A DNA stretch of 64,000 bases from Lachnospiraceae bacterium UBA3310 (GCA_002361355.1 DESQ01000036.1:1-64000), one strand, 5' to 3'. Counted from the stretch's first letter, positions 1 to 8,874 are shown. Numbers and translations are program-made. Notes: generated from the sequence alone by a model not told the origin.

Positions 1-132
1 GCTTTGATGCTGCCTCTTTGGGCTTTGTCATTCACAGAAAAATCATATGTCATTTAGGGAAGAAATGCAAGTGCGAAAAACCATTGGATATGGTAAAAAA
101 GAAAGCATAAGGAAGGCGGCTGCGCGAAAAGC

Positions 133-1142
133 GTGCGGGAGGATACGTGGAATAACAAGGAATGGGGAGAGAAGGTTTATGGGAGAGAAAAAGCGGTGGT
201 GGCAGGCCATATCTGCCTTGACATTACGCCAGTGTTCCCGAAGCAGCCGGCGGGTACGGCCGGGAAGGTGCTTGCGCCGGGAAGCCTGATTCATATGGAC
301 GGCGTGGATGTTCATACGGGAGGTGCGGTGGCTAACACCGGGCTTGTCATGAAAAAACTGGGTGGAAATGTGTGCCTGCTGGGGAAAGTCGGGAAAGATG
401 CTTTCAGCGGCATTGTAAAAAACATTTTGAATGAATATGATGCCGGTGACGCGCTGATTGAGACGGAGAGCGCGGACACTTCCTACACGGTGGCGTTGGC
501 GATTCCGGGCATTGACCGGATTTTTTTGCATGATCCGGGGGCGAACGACACATTTTGTAAAGAGGATTTGGATATGGAGCGAATTCACGGTGCGGATCTG
601 TTTCATTTCGGCTATCCTACCCTCATGAAAAAAATGTATGAAAACGGTGGGGAAGAATTTCTTTTGCTGCTGCGGGCCGTAAAGAAAACAGGTGCGGCCA
701 TATCTTTGGATCTGGCGGCGATTGATCCGGATTCGGAGGCAGCGGCGCAGGACTGGCGATTGATTCTTGTACAGGCGCTTCCGCTTGTGGATTTTTTTGT
801 GCCGAGTGTGGAGGAACTCTGTTATATGCTGGATGAAAAACGATACCGTTCCTGGAAAGAGAGAGCGGACGGCAGGGATCTAACGGAGATTTTGACCATG
901 GCAGATATCAGTCCTCTCGGAAATCAGGCGCTTGCGATGGGGGCGAAGGCAGTTCTCATTAAGTGCGGCGCGCCGGGCATTTATTACAGGACAGGGAAGC
1001 GGGCGGATCTGCCTGCACGGGCTACATAGAGACGCTGAACCGGGGAGAGCCGGTTTTCTTCTCTTCTATTGTCATGGAAGCGCAGAAAGCCATGAAAGAG
1101 AACGTAAAAGAGGCAATGAAAATATTTGCCCTTAAGGATTAG
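133..1142 (+). pseudogene. Truncated PfkB-family sugar kinase
   Basis: The frame from a GTG at 133 to a stop at 1029 encodes about 298 residues that look like the N-terminal three quarters of a PfkB/ribokinase-type carbohydrate kinase: VVAGHICLDITPVF near the start, the substrate-site GGAVANTG, GKVGKDAF, and VDFFVPSVEEL. The family's C-terminal anion-hole and catalytic-base motif (GAGD with flanking helix) should follow KCGAPGIYYRTG but is absent. The frame stops 20 codons later. From about 1010 to the stop at 1140-1142 another frame reads as a plausible protein end (YIETLNRGEPVFFSSIVME and onward) that I do not recognise. An internal deletion or frameshift is the simplest reading, and without GAGD the product should not phosphorylate sugars. 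The start is uncertain: a GGAAGG lies at 111-116, rather far from the GTG. Confidence 0.6.
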
Positions 1143-1188
1143 GGGTGTAATGCGATGCCTAAATATTTCCCATATCCATACGATTGTT

Positions 1189-1194
1189 TATAAT
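1189..1194 (+). promoter_or_regulatory. Possible -10 box upstream of the Spo0A_C gene
   Basis: A perfect TATAAT lies 148 bases before the chosen start of the Spo0A_C-domain gene. The best -35 match at a 16-base spacing (TTCCCA, 1167-1172) is weak. The 5' leader holds a short hairpin (AGCGG/CCGCT near 1222-1236). This is inference from motif matching only. Confidence 0.35.
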
Positions 1195-1341
1195 AGAGTG
1201 AAAAGAACTTCTAAAACTCAGCGGCAAAGACCGCTTTGTTAAGAAGATCTGTGTTTCACTCGGGAGGATGCCTGAAAAGCGGCGTTCTCCGCAGAAAAGC
1301 TTAAATATGAGATGCCGCGTAAAAGGGGAATGGAGGAAAAA

Positions 1342-1860
1342 ATGGAGACATTAAATGTGACGACCACGAGAGATCAGGAGCAGTTTTATCGGCTTATCGA
1401 CAATTTGATCAGTGCGAACAAGGAGTTTCGGATTATGATAACCGTTCCTTCGGGAGAGAAAGTTATGGAACGGAAGGAAAATATGACGGAGCTGCCAGAA
1501 CTGGACAGCCGGGATCTGGAGAAAGATGTGACGGATATGATTCATGAGATTGGCGTACCTGCTCATATCAAGGGATATCAGTATCTTCGTGAAGCGATTA
1601 TGATGTCGGTGGAGGATGTGGAGATGCTTGGCTCTATCACAAAAATCCTCTATCCCACCATTGCAAAAAAATATCAGACGACGCCCAGCCGGGTGGAGAG
1701 GGCAATCCGCCATGCCATCGAGGTGGCCTGGTCGAGGGGCAGGATGGAGACGCTGGATGGACTTTTCGGATACACGATCAATACGGGAAAAGGTAAGCCG
1801 ACCAATTCGGAGTTTATTGCATTGATTGCGGACAAGATCCGCCTGCAGTACCGGCGTTAA
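1342..1860 (+). CDS. Stand-alone Spo0A C-terminal DNA-binding domain protein
   Basis: This 172-residue protein is a probable DNA-binding transcription regulator. From about residue 65 to the end it matches the Spo0A effector domain: HEIGVPAHIKGYQYLREAI, then YPTIAKKYQTTPSRVERAIR and HAIEVAWSRG, the recognition-helix region that contacts 0A boxes in true Spo0A. The first ~60 residues are not a receiver domain: there is no acidic pocket or phospho-acceptor aspartate, and the protein is far too short for full Spo0A (about 260-270 residues). It therefore should not answer to the phosphorelay directly. ATG 1342 is preceded by GGAGG at 1332-1336; an upstream in-frame start at 1312 has no such site. 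glgA follows 127 bases later on the same strand. It may compete with or modulate Spo0A, or control a separate regulon. Confidence 0.85.
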   Translation: METLNVTTTRDQEQFYRLIDNLISANKEFRIMITVPSGEKVMERKENMTELPELDSRDLEKDVTDMIHEIGVPAHIKGYQYLREAIMMSVEDVEMLGSITKILYPTIAKKYQTTPSRVERAIRHAIEVAWSRGRMETLDGLFGYTINTGKGKPTNSEFIALIADKIRLQYRR

Positions 1861-1987
1861 TAAATTTCAACGTCTGTTAAAATTCAAAATAATCCTTTTA
1901 TTGCCACCTGAAATATTGTATACTATTGTTTAGGAGTTCTTGTGGACTACATGTACAAAAATGACAGGCTACAGTTGGAGGGTTGTT

Positions 1988-3433
1988 ATGAAGAACATTT
2001 TATTTGTCGCGTCAGAAGGAGTACCTTTTATTAAAACAGGCGGGTTAGCGGATGTGGTAGGCTCACTGCCCAAGTGTATCGACAAAAGATATTTTGATGT
2101 GCGGGTGATACTTCCGAAGTATACTTGTATGAAGCAGGAAATGAAGGATAAGCTCACTTACAAGACCCACTTTTATATGGATTTTCACTGGAAAGAGGAA
2201 TATGTGGGAATTTTGGAAGCGGAAGTGGACGGGGTGAAATATTACTTTGTTGATAACGAGAGCTATTTTAACGGTTTTCAGCCCTACGGAGACAACGCGC
2301 TGTTTGAGATTGAAAAGTATGCTTTTTTCTGTAAGGCAGCGCTGTGCATTCTTCCCGTAATTGATTTCAGGCCGGATCTGATCCACTGTCATGACTGGCA
2401 GACCGGTTTGATTCCGGTCTATTTGAAAGAACGTTTTCAGGGAGGAGAATTTTACCGGGGCATCAAGACGGTAATGACCATTCACAACCTGAAATTTCAG
2501 GGTAAGTGGAGCGTGAAGGAAGTAAAGGAGATCACGGGTCTGCCGGGCTACTTCTTCACGGCGGATAAGCTGGAGGCTTATAAGGATGCGAATCTCTTAA
2601 AGGGAGGTCTGGTCTATGCAGATGCCATTACCACGGTGAGCAGCACCTACGCTGAGGAGATTAAAACGGCGTTCTACGGCGAGGGCTTAAACGGTCTGCT
2701 CTGTGCCAGGTCAGGAGATCTGCGCGGGATTGTGAACGGCATCGACTACGCAGAGTTCAATCCGGAGACGGATAAAAACATAGATTTTAAGTATAATGCG
2801 GCTAACTTCCGCAAGGAGAAGGTGAAAAATAAGCGCGCGCTTCAAGAGGAGCTGGGCTTAAATCAGGATGAAAAAGCCATGATGATCGGTATCGTGTCAA
2901 GACTGACAGGACAGAAGGGATTCGACCTGATCGCCTATATCATGGATGAACTTTGTCAGGATAATGTGCAGATCGTTGCGCTTGGCACGGGCGAGGAGCA
3001 GTATGAGAATATGTTCCGCCATTTTGACTGGAAATATCACGGGAAGGTGTCGGCTAATATCTATTATTCCGATGCTCTTTCCCATAAAATTTACGCGGCC
3101 AGCGACGCTTTCCTCATGCCTTCGCTCTTTGAGCCCTGCGGCTTGAGCCAGTTGATGTCCCTGCGCTACGGCACGGTGCCGATTGTGCGTGAGACCGGCG
3201 GATTAAAAGATACGGTACAGCCTTACAACGAGTACGAAGGTACGGGTACGGGATTTTCCTTTACGAATTATAATGCCCATGAAATGCTGGGAACGATCCG
3301 CTATGCGGAGCATATTTTCTATGACAAGAAGCGGGAGTGGAATAAGATTGTAGACAGAGCCATGGCGGCGGATTTCTCATGGAATGTCTCTGCAAAGAAA
3401 TATCAGGAAATGTATGACTGGCTGATTGGATAG
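1988..3433 (+). CDS. glgA: Glycogen synthase (ADP-glucose type)
   Basis: Transfers glucose from ADP-glucose to the non-reducing end of a growing alpha-1,4-glucan in the cytoplasm. The 481-residue length is normal for bacterial GlgA (GT5). The N-terminal GT-B domain carries the KTGGLADVVGSLP loop that binds ADP-glucose, then HCHDWQTGLIPVYL; the C-terminal domain carries SRLTGQKGFDL and PSLFEPCGLSQLMSLRYGT, the catalytic E-containing region. ATG 1988 follows GGAGGG (1978-1983); an upstream in-frame ATG at 1940 would add 16 residues unlike the family. No glgC, glgD, glgB or glgP lies in the window, so its ADP-glucose supply must be encoded elsewhere. The flippase gene starts five bases downstream, suggesting co-transcription. 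Confidence 0.95.
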   Translation: MKNILFVASEGVPFIKTGGLADVVGSLPKCIDKRYFDVRVILPKYTCMKQEMKDKLTYKTHFYMDFHWKEEYVGILEAEVDGVKYYFVDNESYFNGFQPYGDNALFEIEKYAFFCKAALCILPVIDFRPDLIHCHDWQTGLIPVYLKERFQGGEFYRGIKTVMTIHNLKFQGKWSVKEVKEITGLPGYFFTADKLEAYKDANLLKGGLVYADAITTVSSTYAEEIKTAFYGEGLNGLLCARSGDLRGIVNGIDYAEFNPETDKNIDFKYNAANFRKEKVKNKRALQEELGLNQDEKAMMIGIVSRLTGQKGFDLIAYIMDELCQDNVQIVALGTGEEQYENMFRHFDWKYHGKVSANIYYSDALSHKIYAASDAFLMPSLFEPCGLSQLMSLRYGTVPIVRETGGLKDTVQPYNEYEGTGTGFSFTNYNAHEMLGTIRYAEHIFYDKKREWNKIVDRAMAADFSWNVSAKKYQEMYDWLIG

Positions 3434-3438
3434 GGGAT

Positions 3439-5154
3439 ATGGAGCATCCGAATAAAAAGAACACGTTTGTGTTTCAGGCGGGCATTCTGGCAGCGGCCGG
3501 GATGCTCGTCAAAGTGATCAGCCTGATATACAGAAGCCCCCTACGTTCCATCATTGGCATAGAGGGAAACGGGTATTACAGCGCGGCGATCAATATCTAT
3601 ACAATTATATTATTGATTTCCTCCTACAGCATCCCCTCGGCGATCTCCAAGGTGATTGCCCAGAGGCTTGCCTTTAAGGAATATCGGAATGCACAGAGGG
3701 TTTTTGTCTGTGCACTTCTCTATGTCCTGATCGTGGGCGGCATAGCCTCGATTCTGACCTTTGTGGGGGCTCCCTGGATGGTGGTGAAAAATCCGAATGC
3801 GGTGATGGCGCTCAGGGTGCTTTCGCCGACTATCTTTTTTTCGGGTTTTTTGGGAGTGCTGCGCGGTTTTTTTCAGGCCCATGGCTCCATGGTGCACACA
3901 TCCATCTCTCAGGTTTTAGAGCAGATTGTGAATGCGGCGGGCAGTATTCTGGCAGCCAAACTGCTGATCGGTGTGGTAGCTGACAAAGATGCCACGACGC
4001 AGGCAATTTATGGTTCTGCCGGGTCTGCCATCGGAACAGGCGCGGGCGTGTTGACGGGCCTGCTTTTCATGGCCGCAATGTACCGCTTAAACGACGGCAT
4101 CATTAAGAGAAGGGTAGAGCGGGACAAAAACTGGCATGAGGAGACCTACAGGGAGATTTTCAAGGTGATTTTAACCATTGTCACTCCCTTTATTTTAAGT
4201 ACCTTTATCTATAACTGCACCACAGTAGTCAACATGACGATTTACTATCATGTCATGGCCTACAAACAGGTGGATGCGGTGCTGGCGAGCAACCATTACG
4301 GTATTTTTGCGGGGCAGTCGGTTGTGGTGGTGAATATTCCGATTGCCATCGCTTCTGCCATGTCCTCCGCCATCATTCCGAGCATGGCGGCCTCCTATGT
4401 GAAGGGGACGGTGGCGCAGACCAGAAGACAGGTTTCACGGGCGATTCAAATGACCATGCTTGTCGCCATTCCGGCGGCAGTGGGGATTGCTGCGCTGCCA
4501 AAACCCATTATGCAGTTTATTTTTCCCCAGAAAGAATCTCTGGATATGGCATCCGGATTACTCGCGGCGCTTGCCGTGTCGGTTGTGCTTTACAGTCTCT
4601 CCACACTGACCAACGCGGTTTTGCAGGGGATTGGAAAGGTCAATACGCCGGTGATCCACGCGGCGGCGGCGTTGGTTATTCAGGTGGCAGGTCTGGTTGC
4701 GCTTCTGCTCTATACGGACATGGATCTCTACGCGCTGGCAGCGGCTAACGTGATCTATTCATTGGTGGTGTGTATATTAAATCAGCTCTCCGTGAGAAAA
4801 CATCTGGAATATCGTATGGATGTGGTCAAATTATTTTTGAAGCCGTTTTTTGCAGCCCTTGTAATGGGAGGCGCGGTCTACGGTATTTACCATGGACTAA
4901 TTCTGCTGATCCCCGTAAGCCGGGTGGTGCTTCTGATCGCCATCGGCGTGGGTGTCTGCATCTACGGCGCGGTGCTTCTTTTGATCGGCGGTGTGAGCGG
5001 TGAGGAGCTGGCAGCTTTCCCCAGGGGTTTGATGCTTGTGCATATCGCTAAAAAATTACACTTGTTACGGGATGAGACCGGCGGGAGTAAAAAGAAACGG
5101 AAAAAGAAGAAAAAAAGAAGAAGGAAGAAGAAAAAGAGGAAGAAGTCACGATGA
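3439..5154 (+). CDS. SpoVB/MurJ-like polysaccharide flippase with polybasic tail
   Basis: This 571-residue integral membrane protein of the MOP exporter superfamily has about 14 hydrophobic segments. It opens with FQAGILAAAGMLVKVISLIY followed by RSPLRSIIGIEGNGYYSAAI, typical of the SpoVB/YabM/PST branch. Members move lipid-linked saccharides such as lipid II across the membrane; the substrate here is unknown. The last ~25 residues are almost all Lys and Arg, encoded by an A-rich tract at about 5088-5150, an unusual cytoplasmic tail for this family. ATG 3439 lies just after glgA, and its stop overlaps the ATG of the next gene (ATGA at 5151-5154), so the two are translationally coupled. A second flippase of the same type is encoded at 25244-26653 on the other strand. 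Confidence 0.85.
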   Translation: MEHPNKKNTFVFQAGILAAAGMLVKVISLIYRSPLRSIIGIEGNGYYSAAINIYTIILLISSYSIPSAISKVIAQRLAFKEYRNAQRVFVCALLYVLIVGGIASILTFVGAPWMVVKNPNAVMALRVLSPTIFFSGFLGVLRGFFQAHGSMVHTSISQVLEQIVNAAGSILAAKLLIGVVADKDATTQAIYGSAGSAIGTGAGVLTGLLFMAAMYRLNDGIIKRRVERDKNWHEETYREIFKVILTIVTPFILSTFIYNCTTVVNMTIYYHVMAYKQVDAVLASNHYGIFAGQSVVVVNIPIAIASAMSSAIIPSMAASYVKGTVAQTRRQVSRAIQMTMLVAIPAAVGIAALPKPIMQFIFPQKESLDMASGLLAALAVSVVLYSLSTLTNAVLQGIGKVNTPVIHAAAALVIQVAGLVALLLYTDMDLYALAAANVIYSLVVCILNQLSVRKHLEYRMDVVKLFLKPFFAALVMGGAVYGIYHGLILLIPVSRVVLLIAIGVGVCIYGAVLLLIGGVSGEELAAFPRGLMLVHIAKKLHLLRDETGGSKKKRKKKKKRRRKKKKRKKSR

Positions 5155-6020
5155 GAAAGAGAGGGCGATGGCTGCTGCTTCTGCTGTTTCTTTTGTTTCT
5201 GGTTACGGGCTGCAGTGGTGAAGAGAAGGGCACTTTGCTAAAAATGACTTTTCTGGATACGGGAAAGTCGGACTGTATTGTGATTGAGGCGGGCGGGTGC
5301 GTGGTGGTCAATGATACGGCGGACGCGGACGATGCCGGAGCGATTTGTGCGTTTCTGGATGAGCGGCAGACAAAGCGGATTGAATATCTGATTCTGAGCC
5401 ATTTCGACAAGGATCACATTGGCAGCGCTGCCAAACTGATCGGGGACTATGAGGTGGGACAGGTGTTGATGCCGGACTACGAGGAGGACTCAGAGCCCTA
5501 TATGGCGCTTATGGGTGCGCTTGAGGAGACGGGTACGAGCTATGTGCGTATGCGTGAGGCCACTTCCTTTTCGCTGGAAGGGATTGTCTTCTATGTGGAT
5601 GCGCCCCGTGAGGCGGTCTATGAAAACGATAATAATTATTCATTGATAACGGCTGTTATCAATGGGAATAACCGGTTTTTACTGATGGGAGATGCGCAGA
5701 AAATACGAACGGAGGAATTTTTAGAGTCTCCGGCGGCGAAAGCCCGGTATGATCTGGTCAAGATGCCCCATCATGGGGATTATAATAAGAAGCTAAAGGA
5801 ACTGTTTCTGACGGCCAAACCGCGGTATGCCGTTCTTACGCCGGACGCAGAGCGGACGCGGGTGGAGGAGGAAACGCTGGCTCTTCTGGAGACCGGCCGA
5901 TGCAGTGCTTTTTATACGGATGAAGGTACGATTACCGTCACATCCGACGGAAAAAACGTTGCGGTGAGTCAGGAAAGTTCTGAAAGACCGGAAATATCCG
6001 TGTCTATCGCCATGGAGTAG
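5151..6020 (+). CDS. ComEC-like metallo-beta-lactamase-fold lipoprotein
   Basis: The 289-residue protein begins with a lipoprotein signal: basic MRKRGR, a leucine-rich core, and a VTGC lipobox with Cys at about residue 21. The mature part is an MBL-fold hydrolase of the kind fused to ComEC: SHFDKDHIGS supplies metal ligands (HxDxDH), NNYSLITAVINGNNRFLLMGDA matches the ComEC-type core, and VKMPHHGDYN gives later ligands. It is probably a surface-anchored nuclease or phosphodiesterase; substrate unknown. It overlaps the flippase stop by four bases, and its 3' end overlaps the convergent rqcH gene by 52 bases, so the two transcripts must be complementary there. Confidence 0.8.
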   Translation: MRKRGRWLLLLLFLLFLVTGCSGEEKGTLLKMTFLDTGKSDCIVIEAGGCVVVNDTADADDAGAICAFLDERQTKRIEYLILSHFDKDHIGSAAKLIGDYEVGQVLMPDYEEDSEPYMALMGALEETGTSYVRMREATSFSLEGIVFYVDAPREAVYENDNNYSLITAVINGNNRFLLMGDAQKIRTEEFLESPAAKARYDLVKMPHHGDYNKKLKELFLTAKPRYAVLTPDAERTRVEEETLALLETGRCSAFYTDEGTITVTSDGKNVAVSQESSERPEISVSIAME

Positions 6021-7750
6021 TTTGTGTAGTATACGACGAAGCCGGGCTTTGCGCCGGCAGGTTTTTTGACATGTTTTTTCTGGATATAGTCGATTTCCAC
6101 CTTGTCCTGACCACGGCCCTTGGAATAGTAGGCGGCAAGCCTTGCGGCCTCCTCAAAGGCGCGATCCGGCACCTCGGCGCCGCCGGTCTTTAAGATGACA
6201 TGGGAGCCGGGCATCTGTTTGGCGTGAAACCACCAGTCGCCGCCGGTGGCGAATTTAAAGGTGAGCTCGTCGTTCTGATAGTTATTTTTACCCACATAGA
6301 TATGGAAGCCATCGCTGCTCATATAGTGGAAAGGTTTGCTGACGACTTTGGCTTTTTTTGAGCCGCCTTTCCGGTGAATGTAGCCGCTCTCAATCAGTTC
6401 TTCCCTGATTTGCACCAGATCTTCCTCGTGCAGGGCGATATCCAGAGACGCGAGAATGGATTCCAGATGTTCGATCTCTTCTTTTACCTGTACGGTCAAT
6501 TCTGAGAGAGCCTCATAGGTTCGCTTCATCTTTCCGTATTTATCAAAATATTTGGTGGCATTTTCCTGCGGTGTGAGCGTGGTGTCAAGCGGAATTGTCA
6601 CCGGCTCTCCCGTGTAGTAGTTGACGGCAGTAAGGGTTTTTGCGCCGTAAGCGACGTTGTAGCCGTAAGCGTTTAACAGCTCGCCATAGATTTTGTAGGT
6701 ATCGCGTTTTTCAGTGTCCTGCATCTGGCGTAGCTGCAGATCATATTTTTTCACATTGCGTTCCAGGGCCGTCTGTACAATCCGCCGCAGATCCGCGGAT
6801 TTCTGGCGGATGCGGGTCACCACGCCCCTCTCTGCATAGTAGCGCTCAAGCACGTCGCTGATGCTTTTAAAGGGTCGGCTTTCCTTATCACCGTAGAGGG
6901 TTAGGGGGAGGGCGGCAAACTCCAAAGGCGTCCTGCCGTCGCCTTCATAGATGATGACGGGAGAAAAGTTTCCTGCCGCAACCTGTGTCATCATGTCGGA
7001 GAGTGTGTCGCAGACAGGTTCCAGTGGGTCGCCCGCTGCTTCCGCCAGCGCTTTTGCGGGCAGGTCTGCGTCCACTCCTGCCCGGAAGCAGATCTCCTGG
7101 GCGATGATGGGGGAAAGCCCTGTGTAAGAGGTGTAGAGAGCCTTATACAGAGGCATAGGTTTAGATAACATATGTGATTTAAAATCTTCATAGGAGAGCA
7201 GGGCAGTATCATTGCCTTTTTTCGCGTACTGTAACGGGTCGGCTTTCTCCTGTGTCTGGGGAAGAAAGTAAGAACGGCCCGGCAGCACTTCCCGGACGGA
7301 ACTGACAATGCCGGAGATGTGCTTGATGCTGTCTATGATTATGTCTTTATCGTCGCAGAAGATAATGTTGCTGTGTTTGCCCATGATTTCCACGATCAGC
7401 CTTTTCTGACATATATCGCCCAGTTCGTTTAAGTGTTCCAGGTGCAGATGGATGGCGCGTTCCAGACCCGGCTGGGAGATAGCGGTGATGCGGGCGTTTT
7501 GCAGATGTTTTCTAAGGAGCATACAGAAACCCGGCGCGGTCATGGGACTGGGCTTGTTGCCCTGTGTCAGGTAAACCACGGGGAGAGAAGCGTCTGCCGA
7601 TAACAGGAGACGATACTGACTGCCGTTGTTTTTTATGGTGAGAAGGAGCTCGTCGCTTTCCGGCTGGGCGATTTTGTAGATGCGGCCGCCTGAAAGCAGT
7701 TCCTGTAATTCTTTTGTGATATTTGCAATGGTAATGCCGTCGAATGCCAT
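5969..7750 (-). CDS. rqcH: Ribosome quality control protein RqcH (NFACT family)
   Basis: Homologue of eukaryotic Rqc2 and of Bacillus RqcH (formerly fibronectin-binding protein FbpA/YloA). It binds obstructed 50S subunits carrying peptidyl-tRNA and drives C-terminal alanine tailing for degradation. At 593 residues it has the expected length. The NFACT-N domain starts MAFDGITIANITKEL and includes ERAIHLHLEHLNELGD and LIVEIMGKHSNIIFCD; a helix-hairpin-helix and coiled-coil middle follows; the C-terminal NFACT-R domain has PFHYMSSDGFHIYVGKNNYQ and WWFHAKQMPGSHVI. Convergent with the MBL lipoprotein gene (52-base overlap) and divergent from yicC. With smpB and ssrA in the same window, two different stalled-ribosome pathways are encoded here. 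Confidence 0.93.
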   Translation of the reverse strand: MAFDGITIANITKELQELLSGGRIYKIAQPESDELLLTIKNNGSQYRLLLSADASLPVVYLTQGNKPSPMTAPGFCMLLRKHLQNARITAISQPGLERAIHLHLEHLNELGDICQKRLIVEIMGKHSNIIFCDDKDIIIDSIKHISGIVSSVREVLPGRSYFLPQTQEKADPLQYAKKGNDTALLSYEDFKSHMLSKPMPLYKALYTSYTGLSPIIAQEICFRAGVDADLPAKALAEAAGDPLEPVCDTLSDMMTQVAAGNFSPVIIYEGDGRTPLEFAALPLTLYGDKESRPFKSISDVLERYYAERGVVTRIRQKSADLRRIVQTALERNVKKYDLQLRQMQDTEKRDTYKIYGELLNAYGYNVAYGAKTLTAVNYYTGEPVTIPLDTTLTPQENATKYFDKYGKMKRTYEALSELTVQVKEEIEHLESILASLDIALHEEDLVQIREELIESGYIHRKGGSKKAKVVSKPFHYMSSDGFHIYVGKNNYQNDELTFKFATGGDWWFHAKQMPGSHVILKTGGAEVPDRAFEEAARLAAYYSKGRGQDKVEIDYIQKKHVKKPAGAKPGFVVYYTNYSMAIDTDISGLSELS

Positions 7751-7853
7751 GATATTTCCTGCCTTTTCATTGATTTCCCTGTTTTTTTCTACGCGTTCCC
7801 TACTATAGCATAAACGGCGGTTCTTTTCAATCGCCGTCAGGGCTTTCTCTTTC

Positions 7854-7882
7854 TTGACTATTTTTACCGTTTACACTATAAT
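7854..7882 (+). promoter_or_regulatory. Sigma-A-like promoter of the yicC operon
   Basis: TTGACT (7854-7859), a 17-base spacer and a perfect TATAAT (7877-7882). It lies between the divergent rqcH and yicC genes and would start transcription near 7889, giving a leader of roughly 95 bases before yicC. Confidence 0.75.
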
Positions 7883-7911
7883 AAAAACTGTATGCGTAGG
7901 TCTTTTTGCGC

Positions 7912-7956
7912 GCATAAGCAGAATCAGAAGGCGAAGCATCTTCCTTCTGCTTATGC
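7912..7956 (+). promoter_or_regulatory. Leader hairpin upstream of yicC
   Basis: A perfect 12-base inverted repeat, GCATAAGCAGAA at 7912-7923 and TTCTGCTTATGC at 7945-7956, encloses a 21-base loop within the predicted 5' leader of the yicC transcript, ending 29 bases before the start codon. No U-tract follows, so it is not a simple terminator. Function unknown; a stability element or protein site is possible. Confidence 0.5.
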
Positions 7957-7985
7957 CCTACATTCAGAAGAAAGAAGATACGACT

Positions 7986-8864
7986 ATGATCAAGAGCATG
8001 ACCGGTTTCGGGAGATGTGAAGTGGCGGAAGGCACACGGAAGATTACCGTGGAGATGAAGTCTGTGAATCACCGTTATCTGGACGTTAACATCAAGATGC
8101 CGAAAAAACTGAATTTTTTTGAGACGGCAATCCGGAGTGAGCTGAAGAATTATATCCAGCGCGGGAAGGTAGATGTTTTTATCTCCTATGAGGATATGGC
8201 GGAGGCAAACGTCTGTGTGAAGTACAACAAAGACCTGGCGGCGGAATATATGAAGTATCTCTGGAAAATGGCAGAGGATTTTTCGCTGGACAACGATGTG
8301 CGCGTGTCCACCTTGTCCCGTTATCCGGAAGTGCTGACTATGGAGGAACAGACTGTCGATGAGGAGGAACTTTGGCAGTTTCTGGAGAAGGCGGTGCGGG
8401 GCGCAGCGGAGGCATTTGTGGAGACCAGGATCCGGGAGGGCGAGAATATCCGCAACGACCTGTTGTCGAAGTTAGATATCATGCTGGAGGGCGTCACGTT
8501 CATTGAGCAGCGCGCACCGCAGATCATTGCAGAGTACAGGCAAAAGCTGCGGGACAAGGTGAAAGAGCTTCTGGAGGATACCCAGATTGATGAGGGCAGG
8601 CTTTTGACGGAAGTGACAATCTTTGCGGATAAGGTGTGTGTGGACGAGGAGCTGGTACGCCTAAAGAGCCATATCACGACTACAAGGGAAAGCCTTCTGG
8701 AGGGCGGAGGCGTCGGACGGAAACTGGACTTTATTGCGCAGGAGATGAACCGGGAGGCAAACACGATCCTCTCCAAGACAACCGATCTGGAGACATCAAA
8801 CAGGGCGATTGAATTGAAGACGGAGATCGAGAAGGTCAGGGAACAGATACAGAATATCGAATAG
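7986..8864 (+). CDS. yicC: YicC/YloC-family endoribonuclease
   Basis: This 292-residue protein belongs to the YicC family, whose members have been reported to act as endoribonucleases. The family's signature start MIKSMTGFGR is exact, followed by EMKSVNHRYLDVNIKMP; the C-terminal DUF1732 part includes DEELVRLKSHITTTRESLLE and GRKLDFIAQEMNREANTILSK. ATG 7986 was chosen because it begins the family signature. It is first in a tight run yicC-remA-gmk-rpoZ-rimO-pgsA, an order typical of Clostridia. Confidence 0.92.
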   Translation: MIKSMTGFGRCEVAEGTRKITVEMKSVNHRYLDVNIKMPKKLNFFETAIRSELKNYIQRGKVDVFISYEDMAEANVCVKYNKDLAAEYMKYLWKMAEDFSLDNDVRVSTLSRYPEVLTMEEQTVDEEELWQFLEKAVRGAAEAFVETRIREGENIRNDLLSKLDIMLEGVTFIEQRAPQIIAEYRQKLRDKVKELLEDTQIDEGRLLTEVTIFADKVCVDEELVRLKSHITTTRESLLEGGGVGRKLDFIAQEMNREANTILSKTTDLETSNRAIELKTEIEKVREQIQNIE

Positions 8865-8874
8865 GAATAGGGAT

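Noticed and set aside
3..110. A frame open from the window edge to a TAA at 108-110 that could be the end of an upstream gene.
   Set aside because: Only 35 codons, with no recognisable motif and codon use unlike the neighbours; an opening this short is expected by chance.
1200..1260. Short stems and CGGCAAAGACCG in the leader of the Spo0A_C gene suggested a cyclic di-GMP riboswitch.
   Set aside because: The GEMM consensus elements and tetraloop-receptor arrangement cannot be fitted; only a five-base stem is supported.
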